This document shows positions 41,512 through 49,874 of a stretch of DNA of 64,000 nt, piece by piece. Both the position numbers and the translations under genes were made by a program. The stretch comes from CAIYZT01 sp052387855 (GTDB lineage: Bacteria; Pseudomonadota; Alphaproteobacteria; Rhodobacterales; Rhodobacteraceae). The notes below the pieces were generated by a model that saw nothing but the letters and a program-made list of their open reading frames with translations, was not told the origin of the DNA and did not search any database. The stretch lies in NCBI GenBank assembly GCA_052387855.1, contig JBQTIT010000053.1, positions 1 through 64,000 of the forward strand, given 5' to 3'. Each line of letters begins with the position of its first letter. The stretch's first letter is position 1.

Positions 41512-42459
41512 ATGTACATTCCCACCTATGCCGATGTCGAAGCCGCCCATGCGCGCATCGCGCCCTACATTCACCGCACGCCGGTTCTGACCTCGAGCTA
41601 CCTGAACGGGCTGACCGGGGCGGAGCTGCATTTCAAGTGCGAGAACTTTCAGAAGGCGGCGGCGTTCAAGGCGCGGGGGGCCTCGAACGCGGTCTTCGGG
41701 CTGACCGAGGCGCAGGCGGCCAAGGGGGTCGCGACCCATTCCAGCGGCAATCACGGGCTGTCGCTGGCCTATGCCGCCGGGCGCCGGGGCATTCCCTGCA
41801 CCGTCGTCATGCCGCGCACCGCGCCGCAGGCCAAGAAGGACGCGGTTCGGGGGTACGGCGGGCGTGTGGTGGAATGCGAGCCCTCGACATCGAGCCGCGA
41901 GGCGGTCTTTGCCGAGGTCGTGGCCGAGACCGGGGCGGAATTCGTGCATCCCTACAACGATCCGCGCGTGATCGCGGGGCAGGGCACCTGCTCGCGCGAG
42001 CTGATCGAGCAGGTGCCGGGGCTGGATGCGGTGATCGCGCCGATCGGCGGCGGCGGCATGATCTCGGGCACCTGCCTGACGCTCTCGACCATCGCGCCGG
42101 GGGTCAAGGTCTATGCGGCCGAACCGAAACAGGCCGATGACGCGGCGCGCAGCTTTCGCGCCGGCCACATCATCGCCGACGACGCGCCCGAGACGGTGGC
42201 CGACGGGCTGAAGGTGCCGCTGAAGGAGCTGACCTGGCATTTCGTCCAAAAGCACGTCACCGACATCCTGACGGTCGAGGAGGACGAGATCGTCGAGGCG
42301 ATGAAGATGATCTGGAAGCGGATGAAGATCGTCATGGAGCCATCGAGCGCCGTGCCGCTGGCCGCGATCCTGCGAAACCCAAAGACCTTTGCCGGCAAGC
42401 GCGTGGGGGTCATCATCACCGGCGGCAACGTCGATCTGGACAAACTGCCCTGGATGTAG
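41512..42459 (+). CDS. bhcB: beta-hydroxyaspartate dehydratase BhcB
   Basis: The 315-residue fold-type II PLP enzyme resembles threonine dehydratase/serine racemase. The PLP lysine lies in NFQKAAAFKARGASNAV, followed by THSSGNHGLSLAYAA and the phosphate-binding loop IGGGGMISG. In the cycle it dehydrates erythro-beta-hydroxyaspartate to iminosuccinate. It lacks the C-terminal ACT regulatory domain of biosynthetic IlvA, which fits a catabolic role. ATG 41512 is 7 nt after the bhcA stop. The threonine-dehydratase label would be given by homology alone; the operon decides the name. Confidence 0.92.
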   Translation: MYIPTYADVEAAHARIAPYIHRTPVLTSSYLNGLTGAELHFKCENFQKAAAFKARGASNAVFGLTEAQAAKGVATHSSGNHGLSLAYAAGRRGIPCTVVMPRTAPQAKKDAVRGYGGRVVECEPSTSSREAVFAEVVAETGAEFVHPYNDPRVIAGQGTCSRELIEQVPGLDAVIAPIGGGGMISGTCLTLSTIAPGVKVYAAEPKQADDAARSFRAGHIIADDAPETVADGLKVPLKELTWHFVQKHVTDILTVEEDEIVEAMKMIWKRMKIVMEPSSAVPLAAILRNPKTFAGKRVGVIITGGNVDLDKLPWM

Positions 42460-42473
42460 GGCCGGAGGAAAAC

Positions 42474-43637
42474 ATGAACAAGGTGACGTCTTTCGAAGGA
42501 TTTGAGGTCGGCTACGACATCCCGGCCAAGCCCGGCATGCGCGAGGCCGACATCCAGACCCCCTGCCTGGTGCTGGATCTGGACGCGCTGGAGCGCAATG
42601 TGAGGAAGATGGGCGACATCGCCCGGCAGATGGGGGTGCGCCACCGAATCCATGGCAAGATGCACAAGTCGGTCGACGTGGCGCTGTTGCAAGAGCGTCT
42701 GGGCGGCTCTTGCGGCGTGTGCTGCCAGAAGGTCAGCGAGGCCGAGGTTTTCGTGCGCGGCGGCATCAGGGATGTGCTGGTGTCAAACCAGGTGCGCGAT
42801 CCGGCCAAGATCGACCGGCTGGCGCGGCTGCCCAAGCTGGGCGCGCGCACCATCGTCTGTGTCGATGATCTGGCCAATGTCGCCGACCTCGCGGCGGCGG
42901 CGCAGAGGCACGGCACCACCATCGAATGCCTGGTCGAGATCGACTGCGGCGCGGGGCGCTGCGGGGTCAAGACCACGCCCGAGGTCGTGGCCATCGCCCA
43001 GGCCATCGCGGCGGCGCCGGGGCTGAAATTCGCCGGCATCCAGGCCTATCAGGGCGCGATGCAGCACATGGACCACTACGAGGACCGCAAGGCCAAGATC
43101 GACATCGCCGTGGCGCAGGTCGCCGATGCGGTGGCCGGGCTGAAGGCGGTGGGGCTGGCTTGCGACATCGTCGGCGGGGCGGGCACGGGCAGCTATTATT
43201 TCGAAGGCACTTCGGGCGTCTACAACGAGCTGCAATGCGGTTCCTACGCCTTCATGGATGCCGATTACGGGCGCATCCTGGACAAGGACGGGCGCCGGAT
43301 CGACCAGGGCGAATGGGAGAACGCGCTGTTCATCCTGACCTCGGTCATGAGCCATGCCAAGGCGGACAAGGCGATCGTCGATGCCGGGCTCAAGGCGCAG
43401 TCGGTGGATTCGGGCCTGCCGGTGGTCTTTGGCCGCAGCGATGTGAAATACGTCAAGTGCAGCGACGAGCATGGCGTTGTCGAGGACCCGAATGGCGTCT
43501 TGAAGGTCAACGACAAGCTGCGCCTGGTGCCCGGCCACTGCGATCCGACCTGCAATGTGCACGACTGGTATGTCGGCCTGCGCGGCGGGGTGGTCGAGGT
43601 GGTCTGGCCGGTCTCGGCGCGCGGCAAGGCCTATTGA
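42474..43637 (+). CDS. bhcC: beta-hydroxyaspartate aldolase BhcC
   Basis: The 387-residue fold-type III (alanine-racemase-like) PLP enzyme is related to D-threonine aldolases. It joins glycine and glyoxylate to erythro-beta-hydroxyaspartate, the carbon-carbon step of the cycle. The N-terminal DIQTPCLVLDLDALERNVRK leads to the PLP lysine region HRIHGKMHKSVDVALL. The C-terminal DSE-like domain has RLVPGHCDPTCNVHDWYVG with the metal-binding His and Cys. It is preceded by ggaggaaa, and the element copy 4 lies after its stop. Confidence 0.93.
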   Translation: MNKVTSFEGFEVGYDIPAKPGMREADIQTPCLVLDLDALERNVRKMGDIARQMGVRHRIHGKMHKSVDVALLQERLGGSCGVCCQKVSEAEVFVRGGIRDVLVSNQVRDPAKIDRLARLPKLGARTIVCVDDLANVADLAAAAQRHGTTIECLVEIDCGAGRCGVKTTPEVVAIAQAIAAAPGLKFAGIQAYQGAMQHMDHYEDRKAKIDIAVAQVADAVAGLKAVGLACDIVGGAGTGSYYFEGTSGVYNELQCGSYAFMDADYGRILDKDGRRIDQGEWENALFILTSVMSHAKADKAIVDAGLKAQSVDSGLPVVFGRSDVKYVKCSDEHGVVEDPNGVLKVNDKLRLVPGHCDPTCNVHDWYVGLRGGVVEVVWPVSARGKAY

Positions 43638-43648
43638 TCCTGCCGGCC

Positions 43649-43704
43649 GGGCCTCCGGGGGCTTGCCCCCGGAGGCCCAGGATATTTGGACGAAGAAGAA
43701 GGAG
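43649..43704 (+). repeat. GC-hairpin + GGATATTT-GGACGA element, copy 4, carrying the bhcD ribosome-binding site
   Basis: A perfect 14-bp stem GGGCCTCCGGGGGC (43649-43662) / GCCCCCGGAGGCCC (43665-43678) with a TT loop is followed by AGGATATTTGGACGAAGAAGAAGGAG. The final AAGGAG (43699-43704) is the Shine-Dalgarno sequence for the bhcD GTG at 43714. The strong stem inside the operon could reduce bhcD transcription or protect the bhcABC mRNA. Confidence 0.8.
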
Positions 43705-43713
43705 CATGGCCCC

Positions 43714-44673
43714 GTGTTGATCGTTCCCGAGGCATTGATTGCCGCTCTGGTGACGCCTGCGGATGCGCTTCAGGCGGTCGAGGCCTGTTTTGCCGGCATG
43801 GCGCGCGGGCAGGCTTATAACTTTCCCGTGGTGCGCGAGGCCCTGGGCGAGGGGCGGCAATACGGGTTCAAGTCCGGGCTGGACCGGGCAGGGGGGCAGC
43901 TTGGCGTCAAGGCGGGGGGCTATTTCCCGGGCAATGCCGGCAAGGGGCTGATCAACCACCAGTCCTCGGTCTTTCTGTTCGACCCGGACACCGGGCGGCC
44001 GCTGGCCATGGTGGGGGGCAACCTCTTGACCGCGCTGCGCACGGCGGCGGCCTCGGCCCTGTCGATCGCCAGGCTGGCGCGGCAAGAGGCGCGGGTGCTG
44101 GGCATCGTCGGGGCCGGCCATCAGGCCGGTTTTCAGTTGCGCGCGGCGGCGCGGGTGCGCCGGTTCGAGCGGGTGATCGCCTGGAACCTGCATCCCGACA
44201 TGCTGCCCTCTCTGGGCGCCGTGGCGGCGGAGTTGGGCCTGCCGTTCGAGTCGGTGCCGCTGGAGCGGATGGTCGAGGCGGATGTGATCATCACCATCAC
44301 CTCATCGCCTGCCGCCTCGCTGATGTCGCGCCATGTCGGACCCGGCACGCATCTGGCCTGCATGGGCACCGACACGGTGGGCAAGCAGGAAGTTGAGCCG
44401 GCGCTGGTGGCCCGCGCCAGCCTGTTCACGGACGAGGTGGCGCAGTCGGTGAGCATCGGCGAGGCGCAGCATGCCGCAGCGGCGGGCCTTGTTTCGGCCG
44501 CCGACATCACCCCCATCGGCGATGTGATCATCGGCCGCCATCCCGGGCGGCGCAGCGCGGACGAGGTCACGCTGTTTGACGGCACCGGCGTGGGCTTGCA
44601 GGATCTGGCCGTCGCCGCCGTGGCCGTGACGCGCGCGCGCGAGCGGCACATGGGCATCGAGGTGATGGTCTGA
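43714..44673 (+). CDS. bhcD: Iminosuccinate reductase BhcD
   Basis: The 319-residue ornithine-cyclodeaminase/mu-crystallin-family oxidoreductase reduces iminosuccinate with NADH to aspartate, closing the cycle. Features are the substrate region QYGFKSGLDR, GGYFPGNAGKGLINHQSSVF, the Rossmann motif LGIVGAGHQAGFQLRAAARV and GTHLACMGTDTVGKQEVEP. I chose GTG 43714 because the family start (LIVPEALIAALV) follows. An ATG at 43706 sits nearer the Shine-Dalgarno sequence but is out of frame and stops after four codons. That decoy may lower translation. Confidence 0.9.
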   Translation: MLIVPEALIAALVTPADALQAVEACFAGMARGQAYNFPVVREALGEGRQYGFKSGLDRAGGQLGVKAGGYFPGNAGKGLINHQSSVFLFDPDTGRPLAMVGGNLLTALRTAAASALSIARLARQEARVLGIVGAGHQAGFQLRAAARVRRFERVIAWNLHPDMLPSLGAVAAELGLPFESVPLERMVEADVIITITSSPAASLMSRHVGPGTHLACMGTDTVGKQEVEPALVARASLFTDEVAQSVSIGEAQHAAAAGLVSAADITPIGDVIIGRHPGRRSADEVTLFDGTGVGLQDLAVAAVAVTRARERHMGIEVMV

Positions 44674-44692
44674 GGCGGCCCTGCCGGCCCGA

Positions 44693-45439
44693 TCAGGGCG
44701 TGATCAGGACCGGCGACAGGGCTTCGGTCTCGGGCAGGCGGACGGCGGCGAAGGGGGCAAAGCCGCCCTCGGCCATTGCCCGGCTTTCGGTGAATTCAAA
44801 GGAGGTGGCGAACCGTTCGAGCCCCCAGGTTGCGATGTCGGCATCGACGAAGGTCCGGACGATCTCGTCGTAATTGTCCTTGAGCGCGGTGTTCTTCGGA
44901 TCCAGCCCCGTGACCATCACCAGACCGGTCGGCTTGCAGTCCAGGATGGTCAGGGTCAGCTCCGGCCGCCAGGTCTGAAGGATCGGGATCAGTTTCCAGA
45001 CATCGCCCGTCCAGGGCCCGGCCGGCAGGTTGTTCAGATCGCGCGTGGTCATCTTGACCGAAAAGGGGCAGCAATCGTGCAGAGCGATCACCCCCTCGGG
45101 GCGGGAGTTTGCCTCGGTGTTGATGAAATCGCGCAGCAGGAATTCGAAAAGATGCATGCCGTCCAGAAAGCTGAACGACAGCTTGATGCCAAGCTTGTCC
45201 AGCACGCCCGAGGCAAAGAACTCGTCCGAGGTGGTCTGAAAGACGTGCAGCGCCGGCTTTTTGCCGATGATGTTGGTTTCGGCCAGAAAATAGGGATCGA
45301 CTGCGATGGTCTTTGACCGGACGCCGGCAAAGGTGCGGCCCGTGCGGCAGCCGACCTCAAGATACCAGTCGAAAAGGGTGCTCGCGTGCAGTTGGTCAAG
45401 AAAGCGGGAATATCGTTGGCCCTGCGCGTGTTTGAACAT
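44693..45439 (-). CDS. Class I methyltransferase-like protein (Methyltransf_24 type)
   Basis: The 248-residue protein shows a motif I-like stretch FDWYLEVGCRTGRTFAGV, an acidic end of strand 2 (TIAVDPYFL) and a loop FSFLDGMHLFEFLLRDF typical of the Methyltransf_24 group, followed by GVIALHDCCPFS. The substrate is unknown; related proteins methylate sugars, rhamnosyl groups or lipids. It is convergent with bhcD 19 nt away and no nearby gene suggests a role. Its lower Ala/Gly content and more AT-rich codons than its neighbours hint at a different history, but this is only an impression. Confidence 0.65.
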   Translation of the reverse strand: MFKHAQGQRYSRFLDQLHASTLFDWYLEVGCRTGRTFAGVRSKTIAVDPYFLAETNIIGKKPALHVFQTTSDEFFASGVLDKLGIKLSFSFLDGMHLFEFLLRDFINTEANSRPEGVIALHDCCPFSVKMTTRDLNNLPAGPWTGDVWKLIPILQTWRPELTLTILDCKPTGLVMVTGLDPKNTALKDNYDEIVRTFVDADIATWGLERFATSFEFTESRAMAEGGFAPFAAVRLPETEALSPVLITP

Positions 45440-45530
45440 GAATACCGGTTTCCTCGTTACGCACTGGCAGTGCCTGTCTGGGACCCTTGGTGCCAGCCCG
45501 TCTCCGGCCTGTCAACCGCCCGGGGCGCGC

Positions 45531-46472
45531 CTAGGGCAGGATGGTCAGCCAGACCCAGACGGTCAGGATCGACAGGGCGGTCGCCACCAGGATCGAGGTG
45601 GCCGCGATCCGCTTGCCGACGCCGTACATGAAGGCGAACATGTAGGCGTTGACCCCGGGCGGCATCGCGGCGGTGACCGTGGCCGAGCGCAGCGCCGCCA
45701 GGTCCAGCGCAAAGACCAGCCGCCCCAGGGCATAGGTCACGACCGGGTGCAGCACCAATGAGGCAAGGACCACGGTGGCGATCAGCTTGGCATCGCCCTC
45801 GGGCCGGTAGCGGACCAGCACGCCGCCCAGGCCGAACAGCGCCATCGGAATGGCCGAAGAGGCGACCATGCCGACCGCCGCCGCGCCGGGCACCGGCAGC
45901 GTCCGGCCCGACAGGTTGAGCAGAAAGCCCAGGGCCAGCCCGATCACCAGCGGCTGGGTCGCCACGGACCGAAGGATCTGGCGCGCCACCGACAGGGCGC
46001 TGGAACCGCCGGTGGCGCGGGCGCGTGCCCATTCCATCAGCACGATGCCAAAGGTGTAGATCAGCGGCGCATGCAGCGCGATGATGGCAAAGTTCCCCAC
46101 CAGGGCCGCCTCGCCATAGGCGCGCTCGGTGATGGGCACGCCCAGCAGCAGGGTGTTGGAAAAGAGGCAGGCAAAGCCGATCGCCACGGCATCGGGCATG
46201 GCGCGGCCAAAGACCCAGCGCGCGGCGACAAAGCCAAAGGCAAAGCCGCAGAACCCGCCCAGGTAGAACGACAGCAGCAGGCCCGGCTGAAACGCGGTTT
46301 CAAGGTCGATCGCCGCGATGTGCTTGAACAGCAGCACCGGCGCGGCAAAGCCCTGGGCAAACCGCATCACGCCGTCGATCTCGGCCGCATTGATCCAGCC
46401 CGCGCGCGCGGCCAGATAGCCAAAGCCGATGATCAGGAACACCGGCAGGATGACCTCGATCAGCGCGGTCAT
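45531..46472 (-). CDS. AEC-family permease (auxin efflux carrier fold)
   Basis: The 313-residue membrane protein has about ten helices and the AEC pattern: N-terminal ILPVFLIIGFGYLAARAGWI, FAAPVLLFKHIAA and the C-terminal half with TAAMPPGVNAYMFAFMYGVG. Family members export or import small carboxylates such as malate or malonate. The substrate is unknown. Its start overlaps the stop of the upstream MBL hydrolase (ATGA), so it is the last gene of the seven-gene minus-strand unit that starts at the SPOR lipoprotein gene. Confidence 0.88.
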   Translation of the reverse strand: MTALIEVILPVFLIIGFGYLAARAGWINAAEIDGVMRFAQGFAAPVLLFKHIAAIDLETAFQPGLLLSFYLGGFCGFAFGFVAARWVFGRAMPDAVAIGFACLFSNTLLLGVPITERAYGEAALVGNFAIIALHAPLIYTFGIVLMEWARARATGGSSALSVARQILRSVATQPLVIGLALGFLLNLSGRTLPVPGAAAVGMVASSAIPMALFGLGGVLVRYRPEGDAKLIATVVLASLVLHPVVTYALGRLVFALDLAALRSATVTAAMPPGVNAYMFAFMYGVGKRIAATSILVATALSILTVWVWLTILP

Positions 46473-47281
46473 TCGGGCAGGGCAATCGTCAGGGTCATGC
46501 CGTCATGGGCCGGGCGAATGTGGTCCGGCAGCTCGGCGCAAAGCGCGTCATGGTCCAGATCGATATGCATGTTGGTCAGCACGGCGCGGGCCGGGCGCGC
46601 GCGCGCGATCCAGTCCAGCGACAGGGCAAGATGGGCATGGGTCGGATGCGGCTTGCGCCTGAGCGCGTCCAGAATCCAGGTCTCAAGCCCCTCCAGCGCC
46701 GGCCAGGCGGCCTGGGGGATCTCGACGACATCGGGCAGATAGGCCAGGTCGTGAATGCGAAACCCCAGCGCCTCCATCGAGCCGTGATCGACGCGGAAGG
46801 GTTGAAAGGGGATGGCGCCGCCCGGGCCGGTCACCGCAAAGGGCCCCTCGATGGCGCGCAGGTCCAGGATCGGCGGATAGGGGCTGCCCGCCGGCTGCAC
46901 GAAGGCATAGGCAAAGCGCGAGATCAGATCGCCCTGGGTCGGCGCATCGGCCCAGACCGGCAGGCGGGCCTGCATGTTCAGCACCACGGCGCGCAGATCG
47001 TCAAGCCCGTGGACATGATCGGCATGGGCATGGGTATAGACCACGCCGTCAAGCCGGCCGACCCCGGCCGCCAGAAGCTGCTCGCGCAGGTCGGGCGAGG
47101 TGTCGACCAGCACGCGCGTCACCCCGCCTGGCCCGAACCGTTCAAGAAGCAGCGAGCAGCGGCGGCGGCGGTTCTTTGGGTTGTCCGGATCGCAGGCCCC
47201 CCATTCGGCCCCCTCTGCCCCCAGGCGCGGCACGCCGCCTGAAGAGCCGCAGCCAAGGATGGTCGCGCGAAGCTCTGCCAT
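46469..47281 (-). CDS. MBL-fold metallohydrolase (PhnP/phosphodiesterase-like)
   Basis: The 270-residue metallo-beta-lactamase-fold protein starts with ILGCGSSGGVPRLG and has the metal motif THAHADHVHGLDD, a histidine in FRVDHGSMEALGFRI and a further His pair in HPTHAHLALS. It resembles PhnP-type phosphodiesterases and, more distantly, RNase Z. There are no phn genes nearby. It lies between tatD and the AEC permease. The tatD-MBL pair downstream of holB recurs in alphaproteobacteria as far as I recall, which suggests a general nucleic-acid or nucleotide-repair role. Confidence 0.85.
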   Translation of the reverse strand: MAELRATILGCGSSGGVPRLGAEGAEWGACDPDNPKNRRRRCSLLLERFGPGGVTRVLVDTSPDLREQLLAAGVGRLDGVVYTHAHADHVHGLDDLRAVVLNMQARLPVWADAPTQGDLISRFAYAFVQPAGSPYPPILDLRAIEGPFAVTGPGGAIPFQPFRVDHGSMEALGFRIHDLAYLPDVVEIPQAAWPALEGLETWILDALRRKPHPTHAHLALSLDWIARARPARAVLTNMHIDLDHDALCAELPDHIRPAHDGMTLTIALPE

Positions 47282-47283
47282 GC

Positions 47284-48093
47284 TCAGGCCGCCCTTGCCC
47301 GGGTCGCGGCCTTGGCAAAGAGCCGGTCGAAATTGGCCGTGGTGGCGGCGGCAAATTCGGCCTCGGTCAGGCCAAAGATCGCGGCGCCGGTGCGGGCGGT
47401 GAAGGCGGTATAGGCCGGCTCGTTGCGCTTGCCGCGATGCGGGATCGGCGCAAGATAGGGGCTGTCGGTTTCCAGCAGGATGCGGTTCAGGGGCGCGGCG
47501 GCAAAGATGGCGCGCAGATCGCCGCTTTTGGGAAAGGTCGCGATGCCCGACATCGACAGGTAGAACCCCATCTCAAGCGCCGCCTGCGCCAGACCCGCGC
47601 CCGAGGAAAAGCAGTGCATGACGCAAGAATAGGACTTGCGGGCCATGCCCTCGGCCAGGAGGCGCGCCATGTCGTCATCGGCAGCGCGGGAGTGGATGAT
47701 CAGCGGCAGGCCGGTTTCCTGCGCGGCCTCGATGTGGATGCGCAGGCTGGTCTGCTGCACCTCGCGGCTGTCGGCGGTATAGTGGTAATCCAGCCCGGTC
47801 TCGCCGATGCCGACGAATTTGGGATGGCGCGACAGACGCACCAGGTCTTGGGCGCTGGTCATGGGCTCGGTGGCGGCCGACATCGGATGCGTGCCGGCGG
47901 CGTAAAAGACGCCCTCATGCGCCTCGGCCAGGGCGCGGACGGCGGGCTCATTTCGCAGGCGGGTGCAGATCGTGACCATGCGCGAGACGCCGGCGGCGCG
48001 GGCGCGGGCAAGGATCGCCGGCAACTCGCCCTGAAAATCGGGAAAGTCGAGGTGGCAATGGCTGTCCACGATCTGCGGAAGTGTCACGTCCAT
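47284..48093 (-). CDS. TatD family metal-dependent hydrolase
   Basis: The 269-residue TIM-barrel hydrolase has the TatD metal ligands: VDSHCHLDF (HxH), the glutamate in GIGETGLDYHY, histidines in LIIHSRA and MHCFSSG, and the aspartate in LLETDSPYLAP. TatD proteins are deoxyribonucleases with a 3'-exonuclease activity and perhaps D-amino-acyl-tRNA deacylases. The gene is 24 nt downstream of holB and 2 nt before the MBL hydrolase. The tmk-holB-tatD order is conserved across many bacteria. Confidence 0.93.
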   Translation of the reverse strand: MDVTLPQIVDSHCHLDFPDFQGELPAILARARAAGVSRMVTICTRLRNEPAVRALAEAHEGVFYAAGTHPMSAATEPMTSAQDLVRLSRHPKFVGIGETGLDYHYTADSREVQQTSLRIHIEAAQETGLPLIIHSRAADDDMARLLAEGMARKSYSCVMHCFSSGAGLAQAALEMGFYLSMSGIATFPKSGDLRAIFAAAPLNRILLETDSPYLAPIPHRGKRNEPAYTAFTARTGAAIFGLTEAEFAAATTANFDRLFAKAATRARAA

Positions 48094-48117
48094 CCCCTGC
48101 CAAGGCCGCTCCCCGGC

Positions 48118-49245
48118 TCAGGCCAGGGCGAGGCTGGTCTCCTCGATCCTGAACACCATATCCATCACGAGCGCGGAAGGGTCAAGGTTTACCGCCTTGC
48201 CGCGCCGGGCGCGCAGGCCAAGGCCCTGCGCCAGTTCCGCCCAGGCGCGGCCCGCCGGCGCGCCGCCCGCCGCCAGGCGCCCGATCAGCCGCGCCTCGCC
48301 CGGCGCCGCCTCGGGCGGGACCTGCCCGCTGGCCGCCGCCCGCGCCAGGCGGGCCAGAAACAGGTCGATCAGCCCGACGATCAGTTCGAACCGGCTCTCG
48401 GCACCGCGCGCGGCGCCGGCTTCGGCCAGCTTCTGCACCTGCGGCCTGGACAGGCGCGGCAGGTCGGCCATCAGCCGCACCAATGCGGCATAGGTCTCCA
48501 GCCCCTCCATGCCGACCATGGCAAAGGCCCCGCCCACCGATCCGCCGGCCAGTTCGGCCAGCGCCGTTTCGGCCCCCGCCGGCACGGTGCCGCCCGCCTG
48601 CGCCAGCGCGGCAGCCAGATCGGCCGGGCCCAGAGGCGACAGGCGCAGCTCGCGGCAGCGCGAGCGGATGGTCGGCAAGAGCCGCGCCGGCTGGTGCGAC
48701 ACCAGGAGCAGCGTGGTCAGCGCGGGGGGCTCTTCGAGCGTCTTCAGCACGGCGTTCGCGGCGGCCGGGTTCATCTCGTCCACGGTGTCGATGATCACCA
48801 CGCGCCGGCCGCCATCGGCCGCGCTGAGCGTCAGGAACCCGCGCATCCGCCGCGTCTCGTCGACCGAGATCACCTCCTGCCAGCGTTCTTTCCTGTCGTC
48901 ATAGCCGCGGCGCAGCAGAAAAAGCCGCGGCTCGCTGAGCGCCAGGACCCGGCGCAGCGCCGGATGGTCCGGCGGGCAGGACAGGTCGGTTGGCGCGGGC
49001 GCGGCGAAAAGGCCACCCTCGTCCGCCGGGCGGGTCAGCAGAAAGCGCGCGATGCGCCAGGCCAGCGTGGCCTTGCCCACCCCGCGCGGCCCGCCGATCA
49101 GCCAGCCATGGTGCAGCCTGCCGCCGGTGTAAGCCTCCAGAAACGCGGTCTCGGCGGCGCTCTGGCCGAAGAGCTGCGCAGTCTGGCGCGGGTGGGGGGC
49201 GCCCTCCAGCGCGTCGGGCTCGCGGGGGGGGGCGGGGTCGGTCAT
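48118..49245 (-). CDS. holB: DNA polymerase III delta' subunit
   Basis: HolB is part of the clamp loader that places the beta clamp on DNA. The 375-residue AAA+ protein has a Walker A-like HGWLIGGPRGVGKATLAWRI, a sensor region RRVVIIDTVDEMNPAAANAV and the conserved SRC-type arginine finger LLPTIRSRCRELRLSPL. The delta' zinc-binding cysteines are mostly missing (one Cys in DLSCPP). It overlaps the tmk stop by 4 nt (ATGA). The length is slightly above the E. coli protein. Confidence 0.93.
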   Translation of the reverse strand: MTDPAPPREPDALEGAPHPRQTAQLFGQSAAETAFLEAYTGGRLHHGWLIGGPRGVGKATLAWRIARFLLTRPADEGGLFAAPAPTDLSCPPDHPALRRVLALSEPRLFLLRRGYDDRKERWQEVISVDETRRMRGFLTLSAADGGRRVVIIDTVDEMNPAAANAVLKTLEEPPALTTLLLVSHQPARLLPTIRSRCRELRLSPLGPADLAAALAQAGGTVPAGAETALAELAGGSVGGAFAMVGMEGLETYAALVRLMADLPRLSRPQVQKLAEAGAARGAESRFELIVGLIDLFLARLARAAASGQVPPEAAPGEARLIGRLAAGGAPAGRAWAELAQGLGLRARRGKAVNLDPSALVMDMVFRIEETSLALA

Positions 49246-49868
49246 CGCAGGCCCGCGCGGGCCATCACCGCCGCCAGCACCGCCGCGTGCACCGCCTCGG
49301 CCGGCGCATCGCCCGCGATCAGGGCAAAGCGGCCCGGATGCTCGTCCGCCAGTGCCAGAAATCCGTCGCGGGCCCTTTGCTGGAGCGCCAGCCCCATGCC
49401 CTCGAACCGCAGCTCTTTACCCGGGCGCGCCACGGCGCGGCGCAGTCCCTCGGCCGCGTCGATGTCGATCAGCACCGTCAGGTCGGGCTCTTGCCCGATC
49501 ATCAGGGCATGCAGCCGGTCGACCATGCCGCGCAGATCGCCCCGGGTCAGGCCCTGATAGATGCGCGTGCTGTCGGCAAAGCGGTCGCAGACCACCACCT
49601 CGCCGCGCGCCAGCGCCGGGCGAATGGTCTTTTCCAGATGATCCAGCCGCGCGGCGGTAAAGAGCAGGATCTCGGCCTCGGTCGACCAGCGGTCTGCCGC
49701 GCCTTCAAGCACCAGGGCGCGGATGTGCTCGGCGCCGGGGCTGCCGCCCGGCTCGCGCGTGTGGCAGACGGTCAGCCCGCGCGCGCGCAAGGCCTCGGCC
49801 AACAGACGGGCCTGGGTGGATTTTCCCGATCCGTCAATGCCTTCGAAGGACAGGAACAGGCCCGGCAC
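49242..49868 (-). CDS. tmk: Thymidylate kinase
   Basis: Tmk phosphorylates dTMP to dTDP in dTTP synthesis. The 208-residue protein has the P-loop FLSFEGIDGSGKSTQARLLA, the conserved HTREPGGSPGAEHIR, the DRF-type motif VVCDRFADSTRIYQGLTRG and the LID region. The start follows the dac gene stop by 6 nt, and its stop overlaps holB, so it lies in a tightly packed operon. Confidence 0.96.
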   Translation of the reverse strand: MPGLFLSFEGIDGSGKSTQARLLAEALRARGLTVCHTREPGGSPGAEHIRALVLEGAADRWSTEAEILLFTAARLDHLEKTIRPALARGEVVVCDRFADSTRIYQGLTRGDLRGMVDRLHALMIGQEPDLTVLIDIDAAEGLRRAVARPGKELRFEGMGLALQQRARDGFLALADEHPGRFALIAGDAPAEAVHAAVLAAVMARAGLR

Positions 49869-49874
49869 CTTGGG

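Noticed and set aside
41512..42459. Threonine dehydratase (ilvA) as the name of this gene
   Set aside because: There is no ACT domain, and the gene lies within an intact bhcABCD order.
43714..44673. Ornithine cyclodeaminase
   Set aside because: The fold is shared, but the operon and regulator point to iminosuccinate reductase BhcD.
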